Part shown: one piece after another, positions 17,044-27,400 of the stretch
How the letters are laid out: every line of letters begins with the position of its first letter
Position numbering within the stretch: position 1 is the first letter of the stretch
DNA from: Planctomycetota bacterium
GTDB lineage: Bacteria; Planctomycetota; Planctomycetia; Planctomycetales; Planctomycetaceae
NCBI GenBank assembly: GCA_027623235.1
Contig: JAQBVJ010000043.1
Span: 1 to 53,182 of the forward strand
Direction of reading: 5' to 3'
DNA length: 53,182 nt
Notes under the pieces: generated by a model
What the model was told of the DNA's origin: nothing
Database searches by the model: none
What the model saw: the letters and a program-made list of their open reading frames with translations, nothing else
Program-made: the position numbers and the translations under genes

Positions 17044-19998
17044 ATGTCCAGCGACGCTCCTCGACCTTCACCGGCTGAGCCAACTCGCACACCGAACCGA
17101 CGAATCCGTTTCGGGGTCGTTTCGCTCACGATCGTCGTCGCAGCGACCTCGCTCACCTGGCACCTGTCCCGGCCGACCGCTGTCGAGCTGACTGCCAAAG
17201 CCGCACAGGAAGCCGCACTTCAACATTTTGAAAATGCCGCAGTGCTGGCCAACCAGGCTCTCGACCTCGACCCGGATGCGGCAAAAGCACACCTCGTGGC
17301 GGCAGAATGCGCCCTCCAGCAGGGTGAGGCGGACTCCGCGAACCACCACCTGAACCTCCTTCAGCCGCTCGAACTCGACACCAACGACAACGCGAAGTGC
17401 GGTCTGTTGCTCATGAAGCTGGGCCGCGTGTTTGACGCGGAGATCTACTTCAGAAAAGCGCTCTCAACGCAACCAGCCCACTTGATCGCGACAACACAAT
17501 TAATGACTCTGCTGCGAATCCAGGGACGGAACTTCGAAATCCTCACACCGCTGCTTGAGTCGCTCAAAGCGGGTCTCGTGCCGCACGAAGCACTTTTTCC
17601 CGCCGGATGCCCGACAAGGATCTGGGTCGACGACCAGGACCGGGAATTTATCGATCTCTGCCGGCAGAAGTCTCCCGACGATCCATTGATCGAAATGGGG
17701 TTTGCCGTTCGGTCCGCGAAATCACTCAACGATCCGCAGCCCGCAATCCGCCTGCTGCATGAGATCATTCTGGCTCGCCCCGATCTTCCTGAACCTCACG
17801 CGCAATTAGGCCGCCTTCTACTTGAATCTGGAGCTGTCCAGGAACTCAAGGCGTGGGAAGCAAATCTCCCCCGGACAGCAATTTCTCACCCCGACATCTG
17901 GTTCACTCGAGGCACAAGAGCCCGACTTTCTGGGCAGATGCGTCAGGCCATCCGTTGCTTTTACGAATGCCTGGTACTCTCCCCAAACCATCGAGCGGCA
18001 AACTACCAGCTCAGCCAGCTGCTTCTGGAGAAGCACCCCGAACCGTCCGCAGCGCTCGCCCGAAGAGCGTCCCACCTCGCTGAACTGGAGGACCTCATCC
18101 TCTACGGCGACGGTCAGGGAGGCCCCGCAACACCTGCCACAATGACCCGAATCTCCGAGAAACTGCAGACTCTCGGCCGCATGCGCGAGGCCATCGCCTG
18201 GACAGCGGGCCTCAATACACCGGCCGCCCGCCAACGAATCTCCGCCCTGCGTTCTCAACTTAACCCAGACACCGGGTTGGTCGCCGCAACTCATTTGCAG
18301 GATCTGAGCTCAATAATGAGCGAATATCCGTTGTCTGAAATTCGTCGTGTGGACGATGTCCCACCGACTGACACGCATACGCAGCCAGTCCAATTCGCCA
18401 ATATTGCGAAATCAAGCGGCCTCGAATTCTCATACTTCAATGGCGCTGATCGGAAGTCAGGGAAGGCACTCATGTTCGAATTCAGTGGAGGAGGAATAGC
18501 CGTCCTCGACTACGACGGGGACCTATGGCCAGACATTTATCTCACCCAGGGCTGTGCGTGGCCGCCCTCAGGCGACCCACAGATTCACCGAGACCGCCTG
18601 TTTCGAAACCTGGGCAATGGCCACTTCGAGGATGTCACTGCGGCGGCATTCCTGGGAGACACGCTTTATACTCAAGGGGCGACGGCGGGTGATTATAATA
18701 ACGACGGCTGGCCAGACCTTTATGTCTGTAACATCGGTCGAAACCGTCTTTATTTGAATAACACCGACGGAACATTCACAGAGACGACTGCAGAAGCTCG
18801 TGTTGCGGGTGACGCCTGGACAATCAGTGCTGTCATTGCTGACCTCAACAATGATTCGTTCCCGGATATTTACGCCGTCAATTATTTATCAGGCGACGAC
18901 ATTTACTCTCGAAGCTGCAGCGAAAACGGGCACCCGGTCCAATGCGCACCGACAATGTTCCCTGCCGCTCAGGATCGCCTGTACCTCGGACAGGGAGACG
19001 GCTCATTCCGGGACGCAACGGACGACACCGACATTGTACTTCCAGATGGAAAAGGCATGGGAATCGTCGCCGCGAATCTGAATGGAACGGCCCTGAGTCT
19101 GTTCATCGCAAATGATACCACGGCCAATTTTCTTCTGACACCGGCCAAAGAATTGCCATTCCGTTTTGAAAACTCTGCGACTGCAGCAGGGATTGCATTT
19201 GGAGACTCCGGGCGGGCGCAGTCATGCATGGGAACGGCGGCGGGAGACTGTAATAACGACGGAATGATCGACTTTTTTACTACAAACTTTGTCGTGGAAT
19301 CTAACAACCTGTTTCTTCAGCAGCAGCCGGGAATTTTTCAGGATGAGATTCGAGCAAGTGGACTACAAAGTCCCGGATACAGCGTCATGGGATGGGGTGC
19401 TCAGTTTCTCGATGCCAATCTCGACGGACATCTTGATCTGGTTGTCGCAAACGGACATCTACAGGAATACGGCGAACCGCAGTCTAAATCGCTCATGCCG
19501 ACACAGGTCTTCGTAAATCACAGTGGCAGTTTTTCCCAACAAAGCGCAAGTTCCTGCGGTGGCTATTTTACAGAAAATCATCTCGGGCGATGCGTCGCGA
19601 CACTCGACTGGAATCGAGATGGCCGAAAGGAATTCTGTGTCACACACGTTGATGCCCCGGTGGGCCTGATGAGAAATGACACAGAAACCACTTCCGAGTC
19701 CATCACCATACACCTTCGCGCACGACAGACGGCGCGTGACGCGATTGGAGCACGTGTCACACTGATTGCAGGAGGAAGGCGAATTCCCAGGCAACTCACA
19801 GCGGGAGATGGATTTCAGGCATCCAATCAGCGAACCATCCTGCTGGCCTCAGGCAAAAATGAAACCGGAGGCAGCATCGAAGTGATATGGCCGTCCGGCA
19901 GACAACAGACATTTGGACCCGTTTCGACCGGTCGCGAACTGATTCTTGTGGAAGACCTACCGGATCCGTTCGACGTCACCAATCGAATCGGGAAGTAG
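17044..19998 (+). CDS. TPR, FG-GAP and UnbV/ASPIC-domain (CRTAC1-type) surface protein
   Basis: A 984-aa protein anchored by one N-terminal membrane span (about residues 20-40). A TPR-rich region (about 45-350) is followed by a calcium-binding FG-GAP/VCBS propeller (about 455-880) and a C-terminal UnbV/ASPIC domain (about 895-975, DAIGARVTLIAGGRRI). Calcium loops are visible as DYDGDLWPD, DYNNDGWPDLY, DLNNDSFPDIY, DCNNDGMIDFF, DANLDGHLDLV and DWNRDGRKEF. Such proteins are abundant in planctomycetes and are thought to bind ligands or take part in extracellular complexes. An AGAAGG ribosome-site-like stretch precedes the ATG. The 3' end overlaps the convergent DUF817 gene by 42 bp. The function is not experimentally known. 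Confidence 0.93.
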   Translation: MSSDAPRPSPAEPTRTPNRRIRFGVVSLTIVVAATSLTWHLSRPTAVELTAKAAQEAALQHFENAAVLANQALDLDPDAAKAHLVAAECALQQGEADSANHHLNLLQPLELDTNDNAKCGLLLMKLGRVFDAEIYFRKALSTQPAHLIATTQLMTLLRIQGRNFEILTPLLESLKAGLVPHEALFPAGCPTRIWVDDQDREFIDLCRQKSPDDPLIEMGFAVRSAKSLNDPQPAIRLLHEIILARPDLPEPHAQLGRLLLESGAVQELKAWEANLPRTAISHPDIWFTRGTRARLSGQMRQAIRCFYECLVLSPNHRAANYQLSQLLLEKHPEPSAALARRASHLAELEDLILYGDGQGGPATPATMTRISEKLQTLGRMREAIAWTAGLNTPAARQRISALRSQLNPDTGLVAATHLQDLSSIMSEYPLSEIRRVDDVPPTDTHTQPVQFANIAKSSGLEFSYFNGADRKSGKALMFEFSGGGIAVLDYDGDLWPDIYLTQGCAWPPSGDPQIHRDRLFRNLGNGHFEDVTAAAFLGDTLYTQGATAGDYNNDGWPDLYVCNIGRNRLYLNNTDGTFTETTAEARVAGDAWTISAVIADLNNDSFPDIYAVNYLSGDDIYSRSCSENGHPVQCAPTMFPAAQDRLYLGQGDGSFRDATDDTDIVLPDGKGMGIVAANLNGTALSLFIANDTTANFLLTPAKELPFRFENSATAAGIAFGDSGRAQSCMGTAAGDCNNDGMIDFFTTNFVVESNNLFLQQQPGIFQDEIRASGLQSPGYSVMGWGAQFLDANLDGHLDLVVANGHLQEYGEPQSKSLMPTQVFVNHSGSFSQQSASSCGGYFTENHLGRCVATLDWNRDGRKEFCVTHVDAPVGLMRNDTETTSESITIHLRARQTARDAIGARVTLIAGGRRIPRQLTAGDGFQASNQRTILLASGKNETGGSIEVIWPSGRQQTFGPVSTGRELILVEDLPDPFDVTNRIGK

Positions 19999-20853
19999 TG
20001 ATTCCTGTCGATTTGCCGCTCGATCTTCTCGCCAGTGCTTCAGGTCGGCCACGATCACTGAGCTGATAATGACCAGCAGAAACCAGGACGAGACCTTCTG
20101 CCACGTAACGACTTTCCATTCAGAAACCTGCTCCGGATAAACCCAGGCTCCAAAGAAGGTCGAGATATTTTCCGCAACCCAGATGAAAAATCCGACGAGG
20201 AAAAATGCCATGACGAGCGGCATGTGCCTCTCACGGTTTTTCCACACGGTGAAGCAGACTTTCGTACGGGCAAAAATGATCAGCACGAGAGGAATCAGAA
20301 CCAAACGTGCATCCCGGACGAAGTGATTGGCAAAAAAGTTGCCATAAATCGCCAAGCAAAGTGCGATCGTCAGCCAGCGTGGCGGGTAGTGAATCAGTTT
20401 CATGTCGAAGATTCGCCAGGCCTGGCACATGTAACTGGCCACAGCTGCGTACATGAAACCGCTGTAGAGCGGCACCGTTCCCAGTTTCGACCAGGCGTCC
20501 TCGGGATAGCTCCACGAATTGACAGACGGATGAGTTTTAAAGAGCTCCAGGCACAGGCCGATAATGTGAAACAAACACAGCGTGCAGGCTTCGGCTTTGG
20601 ACTCGACCTTTCCTGCGAGCAGAGCAATCTGGATCGCAATCGCCGCCAGCAGGATAAAGTCATACCGCGGAACCGGGCCGAGCGGGATCCAGTTTGAGAT
20701 AACGAGTACAGCCATGAAGCTGCCGGCAAAGATGCAGCATCGAGCTTCCTTCAGTCCGAAAACCAGAAACTCAAGGCAACCTTCCCTGATTGCGGAGGCT
20801 TCACCCGGAATGGCTGACGCTGGTTGAGTAACTGCTGGATTCGTTGACTGCAT
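19957..20853 (-). CDS. DUF817 (YoaT-like) integral membrane protein
   Basis: A 298-aa multi-span membrane protein of the DUF817 family. It shows FLVFGLKEARCCIFAGSFMAV at the start, RYDFILLAAIAIQIALLAG, a conserved KTHPSVNSWSYPE loop, PLYSGFMYAAVASYMCQAWRI, and several later hydrophobic helices, about eight spans in all. The ATG at 20853 has AAAGGA seven bases upstream. The open frame continues into the histidine kinase gene (to 21183), but that part is a shadow. The first 53 bp overlap the end of the kinase gene, so translation is probably coupled. DUF817 proteins have no established function. Confidence 0.93.
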   Translation of the reverse strand: MQSTNPAVTQPASAIPGEASAIREGCLEFLVFGLKEARCCIFAGSFMAVLVISNWIPLGPVPRYDFILLAAIAIQIALLAGKVESKAEACTLCLFHIIGLCLELFKTHPSVNSWSYPEDAWSKLGTVPLYSGFMYAAVASYMCQAWRIFDMKLIHYPPRWLTIALCLAIYGNFFANHFVRDARLVLIPLVLIIFARTKVCFTVWKNRERHMPLVMAFFLVGFFIWVAENISTFFGAWVYPEQVSEWKVVTWQKVSSWFLLVIISSVIVADLKHWREDRAANRQESLLPDSIGDVERIR

Positions 20854-22363
20854 CTGACGTCCTTTGCCGCACTGGTAACCGAACGGTAAACGTGCTTCCC
20901 TTGCCTGGCCCATCGCTCGCGGCCGACAAACGTCCGCCATGGTCGGTGACGATCCGGTCGCTGATGGACAGGCCCAGACCGGTGCCCTGCCCCGTTTCCT
21001 TGGTCGTAAAGAACGGCTGAAAGAGATTGTCGATTGTCTCTGCCGACATTCCGCAGCCGTCGTCGGTAATCTGAATTTCGACCCGGTCGACCTGCTCGAC
21101 AAGCTCGACTGTGACTGTTCCTTTGCCATCCGTTGAGTCCAGCGCGTTGGCGACCAGGTTGAGCAGCACCTGCTTGATTTCATGCCCGCTGATTTCGATC
21201 TCGCACTGCTCCGGTGAGATCAGCTCCAGCCGTGCCTCGCGAAATTTTTTCATGTGAGTGATCAGCGAGAGCACCTCGCGAATAATGCCAACCACATCCT
21301 GGCGGCCTTTGTGCGAGTCCTGGCTGCGCGAAAAATCGAGCAGCTTCTTCGTGATCTCCTGGCAGCGTTCCGACTCGGACTGAATCATCGCGACGTACTG
21401 CTGCACGACGGCCACTTCGTCGTCCGGGCAGTCCGTCAGCAATTCGGCGAGGCGCGACTCCAGCGACTCGCTCGACCAGCGAATTGCTGTGAGAGGGTTG
21501 TTGACCTCGTGGGCGACTCCGGCCGCGAGGAACCCGACACTCGCCAGGCGGTCGGATCGGACAAGCTGTCGGGACCGTTCCTCGACCTCGCGTTCCAGGT
21601 TCTCCGCGATCTCCTGAAACCGTTCGGCCATCCGGTTAAACGACTCGGCGAGCTCGCCCATTTCATCGTCTGAGTCGATCGCCACGCGGTAACTGAAGTC
21701 GCCCTGAGCCACTCGGCGAGCTCCCTGATGGAGCGTGTTGACCGGCCGGAACACGTGCCGAATTCCAAATACGACCAGAGCCAGCAGGCCGAAAAAGACA
21801 AACGCACTGCTCACCCAGACGACCGTCAGAGCCGTCCGGTAATCGTCACGGGCCGCGTCCAGCCGCGCGTGCAGACCGGGCAGTTCCGGCAGATCTGCCG
21901 CCGCCACCGCGAGCAGATCGAGCTCGAACAGAAGCTGCGGAATGCTCAGCGCCTTTCGCAGCTCGACGACACCCTGCACCTCCGCAAGTCGTCGTTCAAT
22001 CAGGCCGAGCGGATTCCACCCGGCCGCTTTCTGAAGTCGCAATTCCGGCGCGTTGAGCCGGTTTCGATAACTGACGACGATCGCCCGCGCGTCGACGATC
22101 CGTTCGTAAAGCTCGTCAGGATCGAACACCGGCAGCGGATCCGTCGGCGATTGCCGCTGGCCAGCGTCCGGGATGACGGCTCGAATGCGGACGACACTGG
22201 CAACAACTTCTGATGCGGTTGCCGCGTCGAGCGACTCGTCCTGAATGATCGCCCGGAGAGAAGCCAGTCCCCACAGGCCGCTCGTCAGCAGCGCACCGAG
22301 CATCACGACAACGAGCCCCAGCCCGAAGACCATTTTGCGGCGAATGGACTTTGTCAGAAACAC
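20801..22363 (-). CDS. Membrane sensor histidine kinase
   Basis: A two-component sensor kinase of 520 aa. There are two membrane spans (about residues 11-33 and 180-202) around a periplasmic sensor of about 145 residues with no recognised domain. A HAMP linker (about 203-255), a short coiled coil, a HisKA domain with H285 in VAHEVNNPL and a HATPase domain follow (NLVANALD, DDGCGMS, GTGLGLSIS). All catalytic boxes are intact. No response regulator gene is adjacent, so it is an orphan kinase here. It overlaps the downstream DUF817 gene by 53 bp, which suggests functional linkage. The unusual sensor region is Leu/Arg/Glu-rich helical. Confidence 0.95.
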   Translation of the reverse strand: MFLTKSIRRKMVFGLGLVVVMLGALLTSGLWGLASLRAIIQDESLDAATASEVVASVVRIRAVIPDAGQRQSPTDPLPVFDPDELYERIVDARAIVVSYRNRLNAPELRLQKAAGWNPLGLIERRLAEVQGVVELRKALSIPQLLFELDLLAVAAADLPELPGLHARLDAARDDYRTALTVVWVSSAFVFFGLLALVVFGIRHVFRPVNTLHQGARRVAQGDFSYRVAIDSDDEMGELAESFNRMAERFQEIAENLEREVEERSRQLVRSDRLASVGFLAAGVAHEVNNPLTAIRWSSESLESRLAELLTDCPDDEVAVVQQYVAMIQSESERCQEITKKLLDFSRSQDSHKGRQDVVGIIREVLSLITHMKKFREARLELISPEQCEIEISGHEIKQVLLNLVANALDSTDGKGTVTVELVEQVDRVEIQITDDGCGMSAETIDNLFQPFFTTKETGQGTGLGLSISDRIVTDHGGRLSAASDGPGKGSTFTVRLPVRQRTSDAVNESSSYSTSVSHSG

Positions 22364-22568
22364 GACGTGGCTCCCTCCGTGGACGCTGCTTCGCGGGGCG
22401 GAATGTAGCAGATGGCCGCGGGACGAGGGAGGACCTGAGAAAACTGAAATCCGAATCCCCCCGGAACACGTCCCGAAGCCAGCACTTCGCTGACCGGCAT
22501 CCCTCGCAGAACCGAATTCCGCCTCCTATCCTCATCGCAGTCGCGTCTCACGAATCCCGGAGAATGCC

Positions 22569-24035
22569 ATGAGCTTGTCAACTCGTTTTCTGCTCACTGT
22601 TTGCCTCGCCGTCGCTGCATTGCCCGCTTCCGTCAGCGCTCAGTACGAGCTGTTCGGTGTTCCTCAGCGAGCAGCCCTCGCCGACATCGATGCTCGCACC
22701 GAGGAACTCAAAGCGGTCAACAAGTCGATCTGGGAGTTCGCCGAGGTCGGTCTTCAGGAGCACAAATCGGCAAAGCTGCTCGTCGATAAACTTCGCGAGA
22801 ACGGTTTCGAAGTGAAGCACGGCGTATCGGACATGCCGACCGCTTTTGTGGCGAGCTACGGCAGCGGCCAGCCGATCATCGGGATCCTCGCCGAATACGA
22901 CGCGCTGCCCGGAATGTCTCAGACAGTCGAGCCCGTCCGGACTCCGCTGAAAGAGGGCGAGCCCGGACACGCGTGCGGCCACAGCGGGCTCGGAACCGGC
23001 TCACTGGGTGCGGCTCTTGCCGTCAAAGCCGCGATGGAGAAATACAAACTGCCCGGAACGATCCGACTTTACGGGACTCCGGCGGAAGAAACCGTCATCG
23101 GAAAGATCTACATGCTGCTTGACGGGCAGTTCGACGACCTCGACATCTGCCTGCACTGGCACCCCTCGACCAAGACCGGACCCTGGGCGGGCAGCTCAAA
23201 GGCGATCGTCTCGGTGAAGTTCACGTTTGATGGCGTGTCGGCTCACGCAGCCGGTAATCCGGAAAAAGGCCGCAGCGCCCTGGACGCCGTCGAGCTGATG
23301 AACGTCGGCGTCAACTACATGCGTGAGCACACAAAAGAGGATGCTCGACTGCACTACGTCATCACAGACGGCGGCGGAGCTCCCAACGTCGTCCCTCCCA
23401 AGGCGACCGTCTGGTACTTCATCCGGGCCGACAGCCATGAAGACGTCGAGTACTACTTCAAATGGGTTAACGACATCGCAAAGGGTGCGGCCTTGATGAC
23501 GCGCACAAAGCTCAGCGTGAAGGTCGACACGGACTGCCACGAGCTTATCGTGAACGACCCGCTTTCCGAACTGTTTCACATGAACCTGACGAAGGTCGGC
23601 CCGCCGAAGTTTGACGAGAACGAGATCGCCTTCGCCCGGCGGATTCAGCAGCCGCTCGTCGAGGAGTTTGGAGCTGTCTACCCGCTCGCGATCTCAGACA
23701 AAATCGACACGCTCGAAGAATCGAGAGTGATCAGTAAAGGCTCGACCGACGTCGGCGACATTTCGTGGTACGTCCCGACGGGAGGCATCCGCACTTCCTG
23801 CATGGCCGCCGAAAGTCCCGGCCACAGCTGGCAGAACGTCGCCTGCATCGGCTCCAGCATTGGGGAGAAAGGCATCATTTACGGGGCGAAGACGATCGCA
23901 ATCACCGCCCTGGACCTCATGCTCAAGCCCGAACTCGTCCTCGAAGCGAAAGCCGATTGGAAGAGGCGAATGGAAGGGCGAAAGTACACGACACTGATTC
24001 CAGAAGGCCAGAAGCCTCCCCTGAAGATCAGATGA
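22569..24035 (+). CDS. Exported M20 family amidohydrolase (AbgB-like)
   Basis: A zinc metallopeptidase/amidohydrolase of the M20 family, most like the p-aminobenzoyl-glutamate hydrolase B subunit. The 488-aa protein has a signal peptide (about residues 1-24, ending SVSA), so it acts outside the cytoplasm, unlike E. coli AbgB. Metal and catalytic residues are visible: the D111 region EYDALPG, H134-A-C-G-H138, the EE pair in TPAEET (about 174), H157 in LHWHPS, and a late GHSWQ histidine. The dimerisation segment has VSAHAAGNPEKGRSALDAVELM. GGAG precedes the ATG. No AbgA or transporter partner is present. Substrate is probably an acylated amino acid or small peptide. Confidence 0.93.
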   Translation: MSLSTRFLLTVCLAVAALPASVSAQYELFGVPQRAALADIDARTEELKAVNKSIWEFAEVGLQEHKSAKLLVDKLRENGFEVKHGVSDMPTAFVASYGSGQPIIGILAEYDALPGMSQTVEPVRTPLKEGEPGHACGHSGLGTGSLGAALAVKAAMEKYKLPGTIRLYGTPAEETVIGKIYMLLDGQFDDLDICLHWHPSTKTGPWAGSSKAIVSVKFTFDGVSAHAAGNPEKGRSALDAVELMNVGVNYMREHTKEDARLHYVITDGGGAPNVVPPKATVWYFIRADSHEDVEYYFKWVNDIAKGAALMTRTKLSVKVDTDCHELIVNDPLSELFHMNLTKVGPPKFDENEIAFARRIQQPLVEEFGAVYPLAISDKIDTLEESRVISKGSTDVGDISWYVPTGGIRTSCMAAESPGHSWQNVACIGSSIGEKGIIYGAKTIAITALDLMLKPELVLEAKADWKRRMEGRKYTTLIPEGQKPPLKIR

Positions 24036-24466
24036 ACCACTCCTCACACAAAGGCAGCACATCCACACAGATTCCAATTCATGTATGCTGCCCCGGTCGC
24101 TTCGGTGTTCGCGACGGGTGCCGGTGTGAGGCGGGATTCCCCTGCGTGCGCGAGACGTCTTCCAGTCGGCGCTTAACATTGCGGTTAGCCGCGGGTACTC
24201 TGAGCGATCCTTTTTCCGCTTTTTCTGTCGTGATCTCGCGAATTCTGCTCTTCTGACTGCAACGGCGAAGCGACTGTTGAAACGCGTTATGTCGTGCCGT
24301 TTCTTCAGGTTGCGAAGGCAGGATCCGCAAGACCGAAACCCGGCACCAGGTTCGATTGCCAGATGAGTTCGACGGTTTCCGATCGGGCTTCGACCAACCT
24401 GTCCTTCTCCGACGTGAAAACCTCGCGAGCAATGTCTCCTCTCAACGAGTGACCGAGGATTCCTCA
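24036..24466. other. Intergenic region before operon A
   Basis: About 430 bp separate the M20 gene from the large TPR gene. The region is less GC-rich in places. It carries a partial motif (GCGCTTAACATTGCGGTTAG, at about 24170-24190) reminiscent of the palindrome at 4377. No credible gene was seen. It should hold the promoter of operon A, but no clear promoter was identified. Confidence 0.45.
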
Positions 24467-27400
24467 ATGAATTCGTTTAAAATCCGAATCTCTTTCGCGT
24501 TGCTGGTCGCGATCCTCGTGGCAGTTCTCCCATTGGGTGAGGCCCTTGCGCAGGAAACGGAAGCGGCAACCCGGCAGTTTGCGGCGGCGGTTGGAATTCA
24601 GAATCTCAAGCAGTACGACCTGGCGATTGAGGAATGGGAGACGTTCCTCAAGAAGTTTCCGAAAGACCCGCGAGTCGATAAAGCACAGCACTACCTCGGC
24701 ACGTGTGCCCTGCAGGACGAGCAGTACCCGAAGGCGATTTCCGCGTTTGACATCGTCGTCGCGAAACATCCGAAGTTTGAGCTGATGGATCAGACGCTGC
24801 TCAACCTGGGCATCTCGTGGTATGGCGTTGCCAGAAAATCGGAGAAGGCGGCAGACTTTGCGAAAGCGGAAACCGCACTGACTTCGATGCTCACGAAGTT
24901 TCCGAAAAGCGAGTACGTCGCGCGGGCACTCTACTACCAGGGCGAGAGCTTGTTCCAGCAGGACAAAGCCGGCCCGGCCGCCGCCGCCTACGAACGACTG
25001 ATCGCCGACTTTCCAAAGCACGAAATGGCTCCTGACGCGCGATACGCCCTTGGCGTCGCACAGGAACAACTCAAGCAGACAGACAAAGCCGCGCAGACGT
25101 ATGCCGAGTTCGCTCGCCTGTACCCGAAGCACGAACTGCTGACGGAAGTGGAGTACCGCCAGGGCGAGATGCTGTTTTCGGCCGGTCGGTTCAAAGAAGC
25201 GATGCCGATTTTCGCCCGTGTTGGTGAGGAAAAGAAATTCCAGTTCGCCGACGTCGCGATGCTTCGCCATGCTCGCTGCCTGTACGAAGACGAAAAGTTT
25301 GACGAAGCGGGCAAGCTCTACTGGACGATGACTCGTGAGTATCGGGAGTCAAAGCACTTTGATGCGGCGGTCCTTGCCGGCGGAAAGTGTTTTTACCTGG
25401 TCGGCAAGTACGCCCAGGCGCGGTCCGGCCTTGAGCTCGTCGCAAAGCGAAACGTGCCGGAAGCCGCCGAGGCGACGCAGTGGGTCGCTCGAACCTACAT
25501 CAAAGAAAAGCAGCCACAGGCGGCCGTCGAACTGCTCGACAAGGCCCTGGCACGCTACGCCAGCAGCCCTCAATTGCCGTATCTGGTTCTCGCTCGGATC
25601 GACGCCCTGTACGACATGGCGTCAGACAAGTCGCCGACGATTTCTCAGTACGCAGAGTTTGCCGAGAACTACCCGAAGCACGAACTTGCCTCGCAGGCTC
25701 TCTACATGGCAGCGTTGACGGCACTCGACACCGACCAGCACGACAAAGCGAAACAACATTCGACGACGTTTCTGGTTCGCTTCCCGGAAGACCGCCTCGC
25801 GCCGGATGTGCAGTTCATCGGTGCCGAGGGACGGCTGCTGCTGGGTGATTATGCGGAGGCTGGCAAGTCGTACGGCGACTTCCTGAAGTCCTCGCCAAAG
25901 CACGACAACGCACCGCGAGCTCGCGTGCGACTGGGCCTCGCCCTGCACATGGCAAAGCAGCATCCCGAGGCAATCCGCTGGCTTGAATCCAACGTCGATG
26001 CGTTGCCGTCCGCCGAGTTGAAAAGCGAGGCGCGGGCACTCATCGGGCGAAGTTTCTCGGCTCAGGATGACTTCGGCAAAGCTGCACAGTCCTTTGAGAC
26101 CGCCCTCGCCGCGGACCCCAAAGCGAAAGATGCGGACGAAACGATCCTCGCACTCGCAGACTCCTATCGACAGCTCAAGGACGGCGACAAAGCGGCAGCA
26201 CAGCTCAAACGCCTGATCCAGCAGTACCCCGATTCCAAGCGGCTCGATGAAGCCAACTTTCGGCTTGGCGAGGCCGCGTACACCGGCGGCGATTTCAAAT
26301 CCGCAGTGGCGTACTACACGAACGTCAAAACGAAGTGGCCGCAGAGTGAATTCGCATCGCACTCGCAGTACGGGCTCGGCTGGACTTACTTCAATCAGAA
26401 CGAGTTCGAAAAATCCGCTGCCGAGATGACCACGCTGCTCGACAACTACGGCACGTCGAAGATCGCGCCGCGCGGCTACTACGTCCGGGCGATGGCCAAC
26501 TACCAGCTGGGTGAGTACCAGGCCGTCCTGCGCGACGTTGACTCGTTTGCGGCAAAGGCTCCAGATAAAGCCGACGCTCTTGACGCACAGTACGTCAAAG
26601 GCCTCGCCCAGGCCGGGCTCAAAGATTTTGCAGACGCCGCGAAAACGTACGAGGGGATTCTGGACTCTGCAGACCGTTACCCGGCCGCGGACAAAGTCGC
26701 ATACGAACTTGGCTGGGCCTACACCGAACTTGGCAAAACGACGGAAGCCGTCGCCGCGTTTCGTAAACTTGCAAAAGATTACTCAGACAGCCCGCTTGCT
26801 GGCGAAGCACTCTTTCGAGTTGGCGAGTCGTGGTACGACGCCGAGGATTATTCGAAAGCAGCCACGGCTTACGGAGAGACGCAGCGAAAGGCTCCCGGAA
26901 CGCCGATTGCCGAGAAAGCTCTGCACAAGCTCGGCTGGTGCCACCTCAAGGCAGAGGATTACGGCAAAGCGGCCGCGGCTTTCGGTACGCAGCTTTCAGA
27001 GCATCCGGATGGTGAGCTCGCGGGTGACGCTCAGTTTTTGCAGGGCGAATGTCAGTTCAAGCAGGATCAGTGGAAACCGGCACAAGAGCTCTACGCGAAA
27101 GTCATCGCCACAAAGAACCCGAATTACGCCGCCCTCGCCCTGTACCGATCCGGTGAATGCGCGGGCAAGCTCGAAGACTGGCCCGCCAGCCAGAAGTTTC
27201 ACCAGCAGGTCCTGAACGATTACGACAACTTCGAAATGCGGCCGGAAGCCCGTTACGGAGTCGCCTGGGCACTGCAGAATCAGAACAAGCTGGACGACGC
27301 CGTGCAGGCTTACGAGAAGGTCACCGAAGAGACTCAAACGGAGACCGCCGCGAAGGCCCGCTTCATGATTGGCGAGTGCCACTTTGCCCAGAAGAACCAC

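Noticed and set aside
20854..21183. Upstream extension of the DUF817 frame
   Set aside because: It is a frame-shifted shadow of the histidine kinase catalytic domain; the ATG at 20853 has a good ribosome site.
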